NCBI GenBank assembly: GCA_964636885.1
Contig: CAZWVA010000009.1
Coordinates: forward strand, 1 to 55,141
Direction: 5' to 3'
DNA length: 55,141 nucleotides
DNA from: CAZWVA01 sp964636885
GTDB lineage: Bacteria > Desulfobacterota_D > UBA1144 > Nemesobacterales > CSP1-2
The notes below the pieces were generated by a model that saw only the letters and a program-made list of their open reading frames with translations, was not told the origin of the DNA and did no database searches. Both the position numbers and the translations under genes were made by a program. Numbering within the stretch: the first letter of the stretch is position 1; the number at the start of each line of letters is the position of its first letter. Below are positions 9,555-16,738 of this stretch, in pieces.

Positions 9555-10595
9555 CTATTTGAGCTTTTCCCTTCTCTCTAATAGCCTTTTATATATCGTC
9601 AAATAATCCCTAACCATTCGAGAGGCGGAGAACCGCTCTTCAAATACCTCTCGGCATCTCCTGCGGCTGAGTGTTGGAACCCTACGCACCGCCTCTATGG
9701 CGTCTTCGAGTCCCTGAACGATAAACCCAGTGACCCCCTCTTCCAATACCTCAGGAACCGAGCCCCGACGGTAGGCGATTACCGGAGTGCCACATGCCAT
9801 TGCCTCTATCATCACCAACCCAAATGGCTCTGGCCAATCAATGGGGAAGAGAAGGGCATATGCGTTTCCAAGAAACTCGTCCTTCTCCCCCTCTCCGATC
9901 TCGCCGACGTACTCAACGAGCGGATTCCTCAGGAGTGGCTCTACCACGTCTTCAAAATAGTCCTTATCCACGTTGTCCACCTTTGCGGCGATCTTGATGG
10001 GCATACCTATACGCCTTGCGATCTCAATGGCGCGGTCTACCCGCTTTTCAGGCGAGATACGACCGAGGAAGGCCAGATACCCTCCAGGCTCCTCCCTAAA
10101 CGTATACAGATCCTCCGGCAAGCCGTGATAAACGGTCCCCTGCCAGTTGAGCCAGGGCAAAGGCTCACGCTGGGAATTCGATATAGAAACTACAGGCACC
10201 TCCCGGAACTCCTGGTAGAGAGGAACCAGATCGGGTATGTCAAGGCGTCCGTGCAGCGTAGTTAGGTGGGGCGTTCTATGCCTTCTGGAGATAGGGAAGT
10301 GCATATAGTCGATATGAAAATGTATGATATCAAAGCGGTCGGGATCCTTAAAGACCATCTCCAGCATGAGCACATGATGGGCGAGTTGATCCATGCAGTG
10401 CTTATCGAGACGAAGAGAGCGTCGGCAGGGGGCGACAAGATGGGCCTTTGTGACAGAATCGCCGCTTGCATAAAGGGTCACATCGTGTCCCTGTCTCACC
10501 AGTTCCTCTGTGAGATACGAAACCACACGTTCCGTACCCCCATAGTACTTAGGAGGTACGCTTTCATAAAGCGGTGCAACCTGAGCGATTCTCAA
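9555..10595 (-). CDS. Glycosyltransferase family 4 protein
   Basis: 346 aa GT-B fold enzyme, cytoplasmic. The N-terminal domain has the GGTERV loop near 19-24 and DIIHFHIDY near 92. The C-terminal nucleotide-sugar domain has GRISPEKRVDRAIE, then EPFGLVMIEAMACGTPVIA, the E-x7-E retaining-GT4 motif. The start is TTG 10593-10595 with AGGAGGTGGGATGCC just upstream; no ATG fits as well. It is directly upstream of the amylo-alpha-1,6-glucosidase in one transcription unit, so a role in alpha-glucan or trehalose-related glycoside metabolism is likely. The acceptor and donor cannot be assigned. Confidence 0.85.
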   Translation of the reverse strand: MRIAQVAPLYESVPPKYYGGTERVVSYLTEELVRQGHDVTLYASGDSVTKAHLVAPCRRSLRLDKHCMDQLAHHVLMLEMVFKDPDRFDIIHFHIDYMHFPISRRHRTPHLTTLHGRLDIPDLVPLYQEFREVPVVSISNSQREPLPWLNWQGTVYHGLPEDLYTFREEPGGYLAFLGRISPEKRVDRAIEIARRIGMPIKIAAKVDNVDKDYFEDVVEPLLRNPLVEYVGEIGEGEKDEFLGNAYALLFPIDWPEPFGLVMIEAMACGTPVIAYRRGSVPEVLEEGVTGFIVQGLEDAIEAVRRVPTLSRRRCREVFEERFSASRMVRDYLTIYKRLLERREKLK

Positions 10596-10664
10596 GGCAT
10601 CCCACCTCCTTAGGGCGAGTCAGAACTAATAATTTACCCGGCCATAGATAAGCCGAGTCAGAAA

Positions 10665-10686
10665 TACCGCATCCGGACAAGCGGTA
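10665..10686 (-). terminator. Candidate rho-independent terminator after the DCC-family gene
   Basis: Arms TACCGC and GCGGTA pair over a 10-nt loop, followed on the minus strand by TTTCT. It sits between the DCC gene and the GT4 gene, both leftward, so it would separate the two units. The stem is only 6 bp. Confidence 0.35.
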
Positions 10687-10730
10687 ATCATTTTAACAGC
10701 CCAAATAGGGGATATAAAGGGCTCTCCTAC

Positions 10731-11147
10731 CTATTCCAAAAACCTACTCCTCACATCTGGAGTCGGAGCCAAACACTCGTCCCTTCTTCCAAACCACCTA
10801 TACCTGTTTCTAGCTATAAGGTCATAGATAAAATCCCTTATCGGTCTTGGAACCAACACAAGCGGATAGAGAACGGGCCAGAGCCCCTTCATCCTCTTGG
10901 CTACCCGAAGGGCCGCCGTTGATTTCTTATAACACCCGTCACCCTCAACGAGGATAAGGGAGTGAAGCTCGTCTATGGGGAGATTAAACCGCTCTAATAG
11001 GCTCTTGCCCGCCTGAGACTGTAGTGGCGCATATCTAAAAATCCCCTCAGGGTCCCTCTTAATCACGAATAGAACTATACCGCTACACATATTGCATACA
11101 CCGTCAAACAGGATTATAGGGTTATTATATTCCACGGCCTTATTCAC
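10731..11147 (-). CDS. DCC-family (DUF393) thiol-disulfide oxidoreductase-like protein
   Basis: 138 aa. The family signature DGVCNMC at 15-21 gives a CxxC pair (C18, C21) near the N-terminus, followed by the RYAPLQS segment near 38-44. DUF393 proteins are small thioredoxin-like proteins of unknown substrate. The start is GTG 11145-11147. The upstream frame, a fragment resembling the end of a penicillin-binding protein, stops at 11140 and so overlaps this start by 8 nt. That suggests the gene was once coupled to that larger neighbour. Confidence 0.8.
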   Translation of the reverse strand: MNKAVEYNNPIILFDGVCNMCSGIVLFVIKRDPEGIFRYAPLQSQAGKSLLERFNLPIDELHSLILVEGDGCYKKSTAALRVAKRMKGLWPVLYPLVLVPRPIRDFIYDLIARNRYRWFGRRDECLAPTPDVRSRFLE

Positions 11148-11283
11148 GATTCCCTCTACCCTCCCCTACCCGCGCTTCCACCTCGTATCTAATACTATCC
11201 GAGCGTCCAGAAGAGTCCACCACCACGAGTTCATGCGTGCCCGCCTCGAGTATGTATCCATCGGGATCCGGGAGCGACTGGGA
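11140..11283 (-). pseudogene. C-terminal fragment resembling penicillin-binding protein 1C
   Basis: A frame open from 11283 to the TAA at 11140-11142 (47 codons) has no start and follows a stop at 11284-11286. It contains DGYILEAGTHELVVVDSSGR and IRYEVEA. This resembles the C-terminal BiPBP_C domain of PBP1C (typically G-x-H-x-L-x-V-V-D-x-x-G-R-S). It overlaps the DCC-family start by 8 nt, as an intact upstream gene would. The body of the gene is missing; its place is taken by an LLM-family fragment. The assignment is from the pattern of one short domain. Confidence 0.45.
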
Positions 11284-11564
11284 TTATGAAGTGGTAGAAG
11301 GAGAACAGGGGTGCCAATTTGGATCCCATTCGTTCGCGCTGCAATGGCAGCCGCAATCGGTAAAACCGACGGTGAGAAGCCATCCTCGTGGAAGTGGTGT
11401 TCCTGGAGCCAGATGTCATCAAAGCCATGCTCCTCCGCCCATACGATTTGCTCTAAGGTCTCACAGTAGATGCGTGTGTAGGGACGTCTCCACTGAGGGG
11501 GATTACGAAAGTCGTACCACAGATCAAAACGGGGTTTTGTGTGAGTACCCGTATCCACTTCCAT
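11284..11564 (-). pseudogene. N-terminal fragment of an LLM-class flavin-dependent oxidoreductase
   Basis: Reading from 11564, the protein has the beta1/alpha1 region of a bacterial luciferase-like monooxygenase: a DLWYDFRNP start, WAEEHGFDDIWLQEHHFHED, then LPIAAAIAARTNGIQIGTPV and LLLPLHNP. The next expected element (V-R-x-A-E-D, then SGGR) is absent. The open frame continues with unrelated residues to 11166. About two thirds of a normal 330-aa protein is missing. GGAGGT lies directly before the ATG, so the original start may have been GTG two codons later. I read it as a truncated, joined relic rather than a working enzyme. Confidence 0.65.
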
Positions 11565-11849
11565 ACCTCCAAGAAACGGTTTTCGATGGTAAACGGTAAT
11601 ATTCTACCCGCTTTCTCCTTTATTCTCAGATCCCTATAAATACCGGCCAAAGGCGATAGAAAAAGGCGGCGGCATCCGTTACGACGATACTCATAATCCC
11701 CATTCTTAGACTTACTAAGGCATAAGACAAAAGTAATAACGATTCCCTAGAAATAAGCTTTTTTTCATTTAAAAAATAAATCTTGATAGCATACGTCCTG
11801 TGTGATTGAATATTGACTAAACCGTATCTCAGTTAAAAAGGGTGACTAG
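11565..11849. other. Non-coding stretch upstream of the LLM fragment
   Basis: No supported gene. It is AT-rich toward 11750-11840, with poly-T and poly-A runs but no GC-rich hairpin. It lies between the leftward LLM fragment and the small rightward ORF at 11850. Confidence 0.5.
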
Positions 11850-11930
11850 ATGGAAAGGGAATACAACCTGATCGATCTGGCAACATGGTCAATAATCATA
11901 GCGGGTATGATTATAATGGTTATTGGGTAA
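11850..11930 (+). CDS. Possible 26-residue membrane peptide
   Basis: A short frame encodes MEREYNLIDL followed by a hydrophobic stretch of about 15 residues (WSIIIAGMIIMVIG) and a stop. This is a single membrane span with a charged N-terminus. AAAAAGGG lies 7 nt before the ATG and could be a ribosome site. The peptide resembles in form, not in recognisable sequence, the tiny subunits of membrane complexes. It ends 13 nt from the convergent helicase gene. Chance cannot be excluded for a frame this short. Confidence 0.3.
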   Translation: MEREYNLIDLATWSIIIAGMIIMVIG

Positions 11931-11943
11931 TGCGAGGTAACCC

Positions 11944-13395
11944 CTATTCCCTAACCGGCGTTGATTCTTTTTTAGTGGTGCCCTTGTCGTAATAAACGTT
12001 TGTCTTAGTAGCGCAGCCAGCCTTTCCGAGAGCCACAAGTGGCCTTGTTCCTTCCCTTTTATCCGTTGAACCCTCTCTCGTCTTACTGTATTTGACACCG
12101 TCAAGCTCATCCCGAAAAGAATGCGATAAGAGGGCTGCCAAGACCCTTATTGGATCGTTTTCTTCCAGTAGCTCCTCAGCCATCTGAATGTAACTATCGT
12201 AATCCCCTGATTTAATAATACCCTTGAGTTTAGCTTTTATCCTAGACTTCCTTGCGTTTATCACATTTCCTACTGGGGGGAGGTTCTCTTTTCTGATGTC
12301 CGTCTTTGCGATCCTCTTTATAAAGAGGAGTCTCTTATACTCCTCGGGCATTACAAAGGTTATAGCCTTTCCCTCCCTTCCAGCCCTTCCGGTTCTTCCT
12401 ACCCTGTGAACATAGGATTCGGGCCCCTGGGGTATGGAGTAGTTAACAACATGTGTTAGGTTACCGATATCTATCCCCCTTGCGGCGACATCCGTAGCAA
12501 CAAGAACGTTTATCTCTTTTTCTTTAAATCCATTCAATACCCGTTCCCTCCGGTGCTGAGATATGTCTCCGTGGAGCGCCCTAGCGGCGTATCCCCTCTC
12601 AATCAGACTATTTGCAACGCTGTCTACTTCGAGCTTCGTTTTACAGAATACGAGTCCATAGAACCCCTCTTCAACATCGATTATCCTGCAAAGCACATCG
12701 AATTTGTCCGAATGCGATACCTCAAAATAGACCTGATCCGTTAGATCGGCTGTAAGCCGCTTCTTCCTAACGGATATGACTTCGTATTTCCCCATATGAT
12801 TTTTAGCGATACCGAGTATCCTCTCAGGCATCGTCGCAGAAAAGAGAAGCGTTCTTTTCTTGGAACCCGTGTTCCTTAAGATCTCTTCCACATCCTCAAT
12901 AAACCCCATGTTTAGCATCTCGTCCGCTTCGTCAAGTATTAAGTACGATATATTCCCCAGCTTGAGACTCTTTCTCCTTATATGGTCTAGTACCCTTCCC
13001 GGAGTCCCTACCACTATATGAACCTCCTCCCTCAATCGCCTAAGCTGGCGCTCCATCGAATTGCCGCCGTATATGGTAGCTATTTTTAACCTTTTATCCC
13101 CCTGTAAAGAGTCTATTTCCTCGGCAACCTGTATGGCCAATTCTCTCGTTGGAACAAGGATTAGCGCCTGAACGTTCTTAGATTCCTCCTCCAGTTTCTC
13201 GATGAGCGGCAGTCCAAAGGCCGCCGTCTTCCCGGTTCCCGTCTGAGCCTGTCCCACAACGTCAACCCCTCCTTCAAGAAGAATCGGTATGGTCTTCTCC
13301 TGAATCTCTGTAGGCTCTACGAATCCCTTTATCTTTAATGCCTTTAACGTGTTCTCGGATAAACCGAGTGCTCTGAATTTGTCTAATCTCTCCAT
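11944..13395 (-). CDS. DEAD-box ATP-dependent RNA helicase
   Basis: 483 aa. The Q motif region (PTEIQEKTIP) is near 28-37, motif I AQTGTGKT at 50-57, motif Ia PTRELA near 82-87, DEAD at 155-158, SAT in motif III and HRVGRTGRAGR in motif VI. It unwinds or remodels structured RNA in the cytoplasm (ribosome assembly, cold response). After about residue 375 there is a charged linker, then GTRPLVALGKAG, which resembles only the first strand of the DbpA-type RNA-binding domain. The protein then ends, so that domain seems truncated. The RRM-protein gene lies immediately upstream on the same strand, consistent with a shared RNA-remodelling role. Confidence 0.93.
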   Translation of the reverse strand: MERLDKFRALGLSENTLKALKIKGFVEPTEIQEKTIPILLEGGVDVVGQAQTGTGKTAAFGLPLIEKLEEESKNVQALILVPTRELAIQVAEEIDSLQGDKRLKIATIYGGNSMERQLRRLREEVHIVVGTPGRVLDHIRRKSLKLGNISYLILDEADEMLNMGFIEDVEEILRNTGSKKRTLLFSATMPERILGIAKNHMGKYEVISVRKKRLTADLTDQVYFEVSHSDKFDVLCRIIDVEEGFYGLVFCKTKLEVDSVANSLIERGYAARALHGDISQHRRERVLNGFKEKEINVLVATDVAARGIDIGNLTHVVNYSIPQGPESYVHRVGRTGRAGREGKAITFVMPEEYKRLLFIKRIAKTDIRKENLPPVGNVINARKSRIKAKLKGIIKSGDYDSYIQMAEELLEENDPIRVLAALLSHSFRDELDGVKYSKTREGSTDKREGTRPLVALGKAGCATKTNVYYDKGTTKKESTPVRE

Positions 13396-13625
13396 CTTTT
13401 TCTAAGCCCCTTTCTCTCGGTAAGAGTAATAAACCAAATGCACAATGCACACCTTTCCTATCGCTTACCCTGTGATGTACAACCTAGCACGATCTTGCAG
13501 GGATAATAAAAGAAATTGTCCTGAGTGTTTATTGGATGGATCCTTGATTTCTCTTATCAGGCGTTATATACAATTTGGTTGCCATACCCGGAATAAACCC
13601 AACGGAACGGCTATTCCCACACCCA

Positions 13626-13889
13626 TTATCTACGGAAGTCCCTCCTCTGTCTACTCTTAGCAGGGCGCGCTTCATTGACCTTAAGGTTACGCCCCCTTAG
13701 ATTTGAACCGTCCAAGGCCTCCTTTGCCTTTTCGGCCTCAGCCTGGTTTGACATCTCGACGAATCCAAAACCTTTACCCTCTATTATCTTAACATCGCTA
13801 ACCACTCCGTAGCTAGAGAAGAGATCCTTCAACTCCTCCTTGGTTACAGAATAGCTAAGGTTCCCTACATAGAGTTTTGTACCATGCAT
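13626..13889 (-). CDS. Single-RRM RNA-binding protein
   Basis: 87 aa from ATG 13887-13889, chosen because AAGGAG lies 9 nt upstream; a frame from 13922 would add 11 residues. One RNA-recognition motif fills the protein: RNP2 KLYVGNL near residues 5-11 and RNP1 KGFGFVEM near 38-45. A basic tail (RPAKSRQRRDFRR) follows. Such glycine-poor RRM proteins are abundant, often cold-inducible RNA chaperones. Its position upstream of the DEAD-box helicase on the same strand, 230 nt apart, fits a common RNA-handling function. Confidence 0.9.
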   Translation of the reverse strand: MHGTKLYVGNLSYSVTKEELKDLFSSYGVVSDVKIIEGKGFGFVEMSNQAEAEKAKEALDGSNLRGRNLKVNEARPAKSRQRRDFRR

Positions 13890-13922
13890 GTTTACAATCT
13901 CCTTGTTTGATATATTTTTCAA

Positions 13923-14257
13923 TTACTAACAGACAGTCCCCAAAGTAACATCCTACCCCCCATTTGCAGCCTCACAACCACTTTCGGGATTGACAACTTA
14001 AATGATACACGTAAAAACCCTTATAGCAAAATCGAGAATAAAACATCAGGTGCTGAAGACGCATATAAACGTTTTTACATTTATGTCACTGTTGTGTAGA
14101 GGCGCATCGCTATGCGTCTCTAAGGAGATTATTCCCAAATTATGCTTAAAAAGCAATACGATTCGAATATATCCACCTTCCTTGAATTTACTAATGCTTA
14201 CAGGTATAAAGCAGGGAGAATCAACGATAATGTAAGGCCGTAAGGGAAGAAGCAAAG
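13923..14257. other. Divergent intergenic region with one strong hairpin
   Basis: This region separates the leftward RRM gene from the rightward DUF3943-like gene and should hold both promoters. I see no coding sequence. A 10-bp stem (14098-14121; arms AGAGGCGCAT and ATGCGTCTCT, loop CGCT, one G-U pair) is not followed by a T run on either strand, so it may be a leader structure or operator rather than a terminator. Confidence 0.5.
14098..14121. promoter_or_regulatory. 10-bp inverted repeat with tetraloop
   Basis: Arms AGAGGCGCAT (14098-14107) and ATGCGTCTCT (14112-14121) pair fully with one G-U. It lies 137 nt before the ATG of the DUF3943-like gene. No T run follows. Function is unknown. 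Confidence 0.35.
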
Positions 14258-15061
14258 ATGCTTCGGTCTATAGTAGTTATTATGATAATCCTCTTTATTA
14301 AGTCCTCTACCTCGGTAGAGGCTAAATCTCTAAGGACTAACAGGGATTGGGCTATTTCAAACATTTATGGCGATGCACCCCGCCTTTTGGTACACACAAA
14401 CACTATAGACTTAACACTAGAGAGGAAATCACGTTTGTTAGGTCACAAAGATAAAGAAAAAACCCTGAAATCTGACTTCGATGATTTTACGAGAAGTAGC
14501 TTTTTACTCTATGCGGCCCTCTGGACAGAAAGGTCTTTTATAGCCCCTAGCAACTTTAAAAGGCTCTATAGCACTTCCTTATTTTCCTATCTATACAACA
14601 TCACCGGTTGGCAGGGTTGCAAAGGAACAAAAGCAAGGAATAATCTCTGTTCCACTCCAAGGAAGTCCTTCCTTGATCCCCCGCTCGATGACGGCGATTC
14701 TTTCGTAACGAATTACATAGAGCACCCTTTGGCAGGTATGGCATTTTACCTTTATTTTAGGGCAAGGGGATACGATAGGGTTACTTCGGGTTTCGGTTCC
14801 TTTCTGCTGAGCGCGCTCTTTGAATACACCATTGAAGGCTGGCAACAGTCGCCTTCTTTCAATGATGTAATCGTGACGCCGGGTATCGGTGTTCCAATTG
14901 GTATAATCGTTGAAGGGATTTCAAACTGGTTGGCAAATAGAAACAATCAGTTTTTAAGAGCAATGAGCTATGTAGTAAATCCAATGAGAGTACTAGTAAA
15001 CGATGAGAAAGTCGAATGGGCAAACCTTCAGGGCATAGCATTTCGGTTTAATTGGTACTAA
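14258..15061 (+). CDS. DUF3943-like envelope protein
   Basis: 267 aa with an N-terminal signal-like segment (residues about 3-22, ending SVEA). The second half has EHPLAGMAFYLYFRARGYD near 156-174, then SGFGSFLLSALFEYTIEGW, PSFNDVIVTPGIG and VVNPM. This resembles the DUF3943 pattern of small, G/F-rich membrane-associated or periplasmic proteins. The role is unknown. It is a single-gene unit, rightward, facing the malQ operon. The family call comes from the HP(L)AG...ARGxG...EYxxE...PSxxDxxxTPxxG order of conserved elements. Confidence 0.6.
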   Translation: MLRSIVVIMIILFIKSSTSVEAKSLRTNRDWAISNIYGDAPRLLVHTNTIDLTLERKSRLLGHKDKEKTLKSDFDDFTRSSFLLYAALWTERSFIAPSNFKRLYSTSLFSYLYNITGWQGCKGTKARNNLCSTPRKSFLDPPLDDGDSFVTNYIEHPLAGMAFYLYFRARGYDRVTSGFGSFLLSALFEYTIEGWQQSPSFNDVIVTPGIGVPIGIIVEGISNWLANRNNQFLRAMSYVVNPMRVLVNDEKVEWANLQGIAFRFNWY

Positions 15062-15157
15062 GGGCACGAGACACGAGTGGTTGTCTATGTAAGAAGCCTA
15101 TACCACATTCTTTCCTCAACCACTACGCCTAGATTGAAGATCAAAGATAGAGGTGCG

Positions 15158-16657
15158 CTACCCCCTCCCATAGGTCTCGGTGATCTCCCTTAACCTCTCT
15201 ATAAGAGAAGGCGTTATTTGATCGGGTTTAAGTCTCCACCGCCAGTTGCCCTCCGTGGTAGCCGGGAGATTCATCTTTGCCTCCTCCCCAAGGCCTAGGA
15301 TGTCCTGCATCGGGATGATTACCGTGTTTGCGATAGAAAGCATGGCAAGCCTGATGAACTCCCAGTTGACCTCCTCTTCGGAGACCTCTCGCCCCACGTA
15401 TCTGGAGAGCCTGATTTTACTCTCGGGGCTGGCCTCTTGCCTCCACCACCCCTTAATCGTGTTGTTATCGTGCGTTCCCGTATACACGACGCAGTTCCTC
15501 ACGTAATTATGTGGGAGGTATTTGCTATTCGGAAAGTCGTCTCCGAAGGCGAATATTAGGAGTCTCATCCCGGGAAAACCGAGGCGGTTCATCATCTCAA
15601 GGACATCGGGCGTTATGACCCCGAGGTCCTCTGCAATAATAGGGAGGAAGGGGAATCGCCTAAAGAGCGCCTTAAAAAAATCCTCCGCAGGGGCCTCCAT
15701 CCATCTCCCGTTTACCGCGGTCTTCTCGCCCACCGGAACCTCCCAGTAAGCAAAAAACCCCCTAAAGTGGTCGAGCCTTATGATATCGAAGAACCTGAGG
15801 TTATGCTCCATGCGTTTTATCCACCAGGAGTACCCAGTCTCTCTAAGAACGTCCCATCTGTAAACCGGGTTTCCCCAGAGCTGACCAGTCTTGCTGAAGT
15901 AATCGGGAGGAACACCCGCAACAAACGTGGGCCTCCCGCTTTCATCGAGCTTGAAGATATGTGGGTTAGCCCATACGTCAGAGCTATCGTAATTCACGTA
16001 TATGGGGATATCCCCTATTATCTGTATGTTTCTATCCCTGCAGTAGCTCTTAAGGGAAGAGAACTGCTTAAAGAACGTGTACTGGAAGAACCTCCTCATC
16101 GAGATCCTATCGGCTAACCTCTTCTTCCACTCCACGAGTGCATCCTCGTTCCTCCTTCTTATATCCTCAGGCCATTCACTCCAGGCGGCCCCGCTGAAAT
16201 GCTCCTTTAGGGATATGAATAGGGCGTAATCATCGAGCCAATACGAGTTCTCATTTGAAAACCACTCGAATCCGTAATCCTTCCCTTTCCTCCTCTTAAA
16301 ATTCTCATACGCCGTGCGAAGAAGATCGTATTTGTATTCGGAAACGGCGTCATAATCGACCATATCGGAAGGAAAGGAAAGACCCGATTCGGTATCCGAC
16401 CTTGAGAGGAGGCCTTCTTCCACTAGGAGATCGGGACTTATGAGGAGAGGGTTTCCCGCAAAGGCGGACGGACTGCTATAGGGCGAATTACCAAAGGCCG
16501 GATTTGTGGGGTTTAGTGGGAGTATCTGCCAGAAGCCCTGTTTTGCCTCTGAAAGAAAATCCACAAATCTATACGCCTCCGGTCCCAGGTCGCCTATCCC
16601 ATAGGGCGATGGAAGGGACGTGATGTGAAGGAGTACCCCGCTTCCTCTTCTTTTCAT
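15158..16657 (-). CDS. malQ: 4-alpha-glucanotransferase (amylomaltase)
   Basis: 499 aa, standard for GH77. It transfers alpha-1,4-glucan segments between maltodextrins in the cytoplasm. It begins RRGSGVLLHITSLPSPYGIGD, the usual amylomaltase opening. Catalytic elements follow: IIRLDHFRGF with the nucleophile Asp, AEDLGVIT with the acid/base Glu, and THDNNT with the transition-state Asp. It is the last gene of the leftward treZ-GH57-treY-malQ series, 81 nt after treY. Its products, longer maltodextrins, are the substrates of treY, so the context supports a shared alpha-glucan to trehalose pathway. Confidence 0.97.
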   Translation of the reverse strand: MKRRGSGVLLHITSLPSPYGIGDLGPEAYRFVDFLSEAKQGFWQILPLNPTNPAFGNSPYSSPSAFAGNPLLISPDLLVEEGLLSRSDTESGLSFPSDMVDYDAVSEYKYDLLRTAYENFKRRKGKDYGFEWFSNENSYWLDDYALFISLKEHFSGAAWSEWPEDIRRRNEDALVEWKKRLADRISMRRFFQYTFFKQFSSLKSYCRDRNIQIIGDIPIYVNYDSSDVWANPHIFKLDESGRPTFVAGVPPDYFSKTGQLWGNPVYRWDVLRETGYSWWIKRMEHNLRFFDIIRLDHFRGFFAYWEVPVGEKTAVNGRWMEAPAEDFFKALFRRFPFLPIIAEDLGVITPDVLEMMNRLGFPGMRLLIFAFGDDFPNSKYLPHNYVRNCVVYTGTHDNNTIKGWWRQEASPESKIRLSRYVGREVSEEEVNWEFIRLAMLSIANTVIIPMQDILGLGEEAKMNLPATTEGNWRWRLKPDQITPSLIERLREITETYGRG

Positions 16658-16738
16658 GTTTCCTCCTTATCTACAGAGCCGTGATTCATACGGTCTCGTA
16701 CTCTAAGAAGATAACCAAATCTACCCGTGGAGTAGCCC

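Noticed and set aside
11237..11599. 120-aa rightward ORF
   Set aside because: It is antisense to the LLM/PBP fragments and has no domain.
13985..14010. TTGACA at 13990 as a promoter
   Set aside because: No -10 element lies 15-19 nt downstream on the plus strand.
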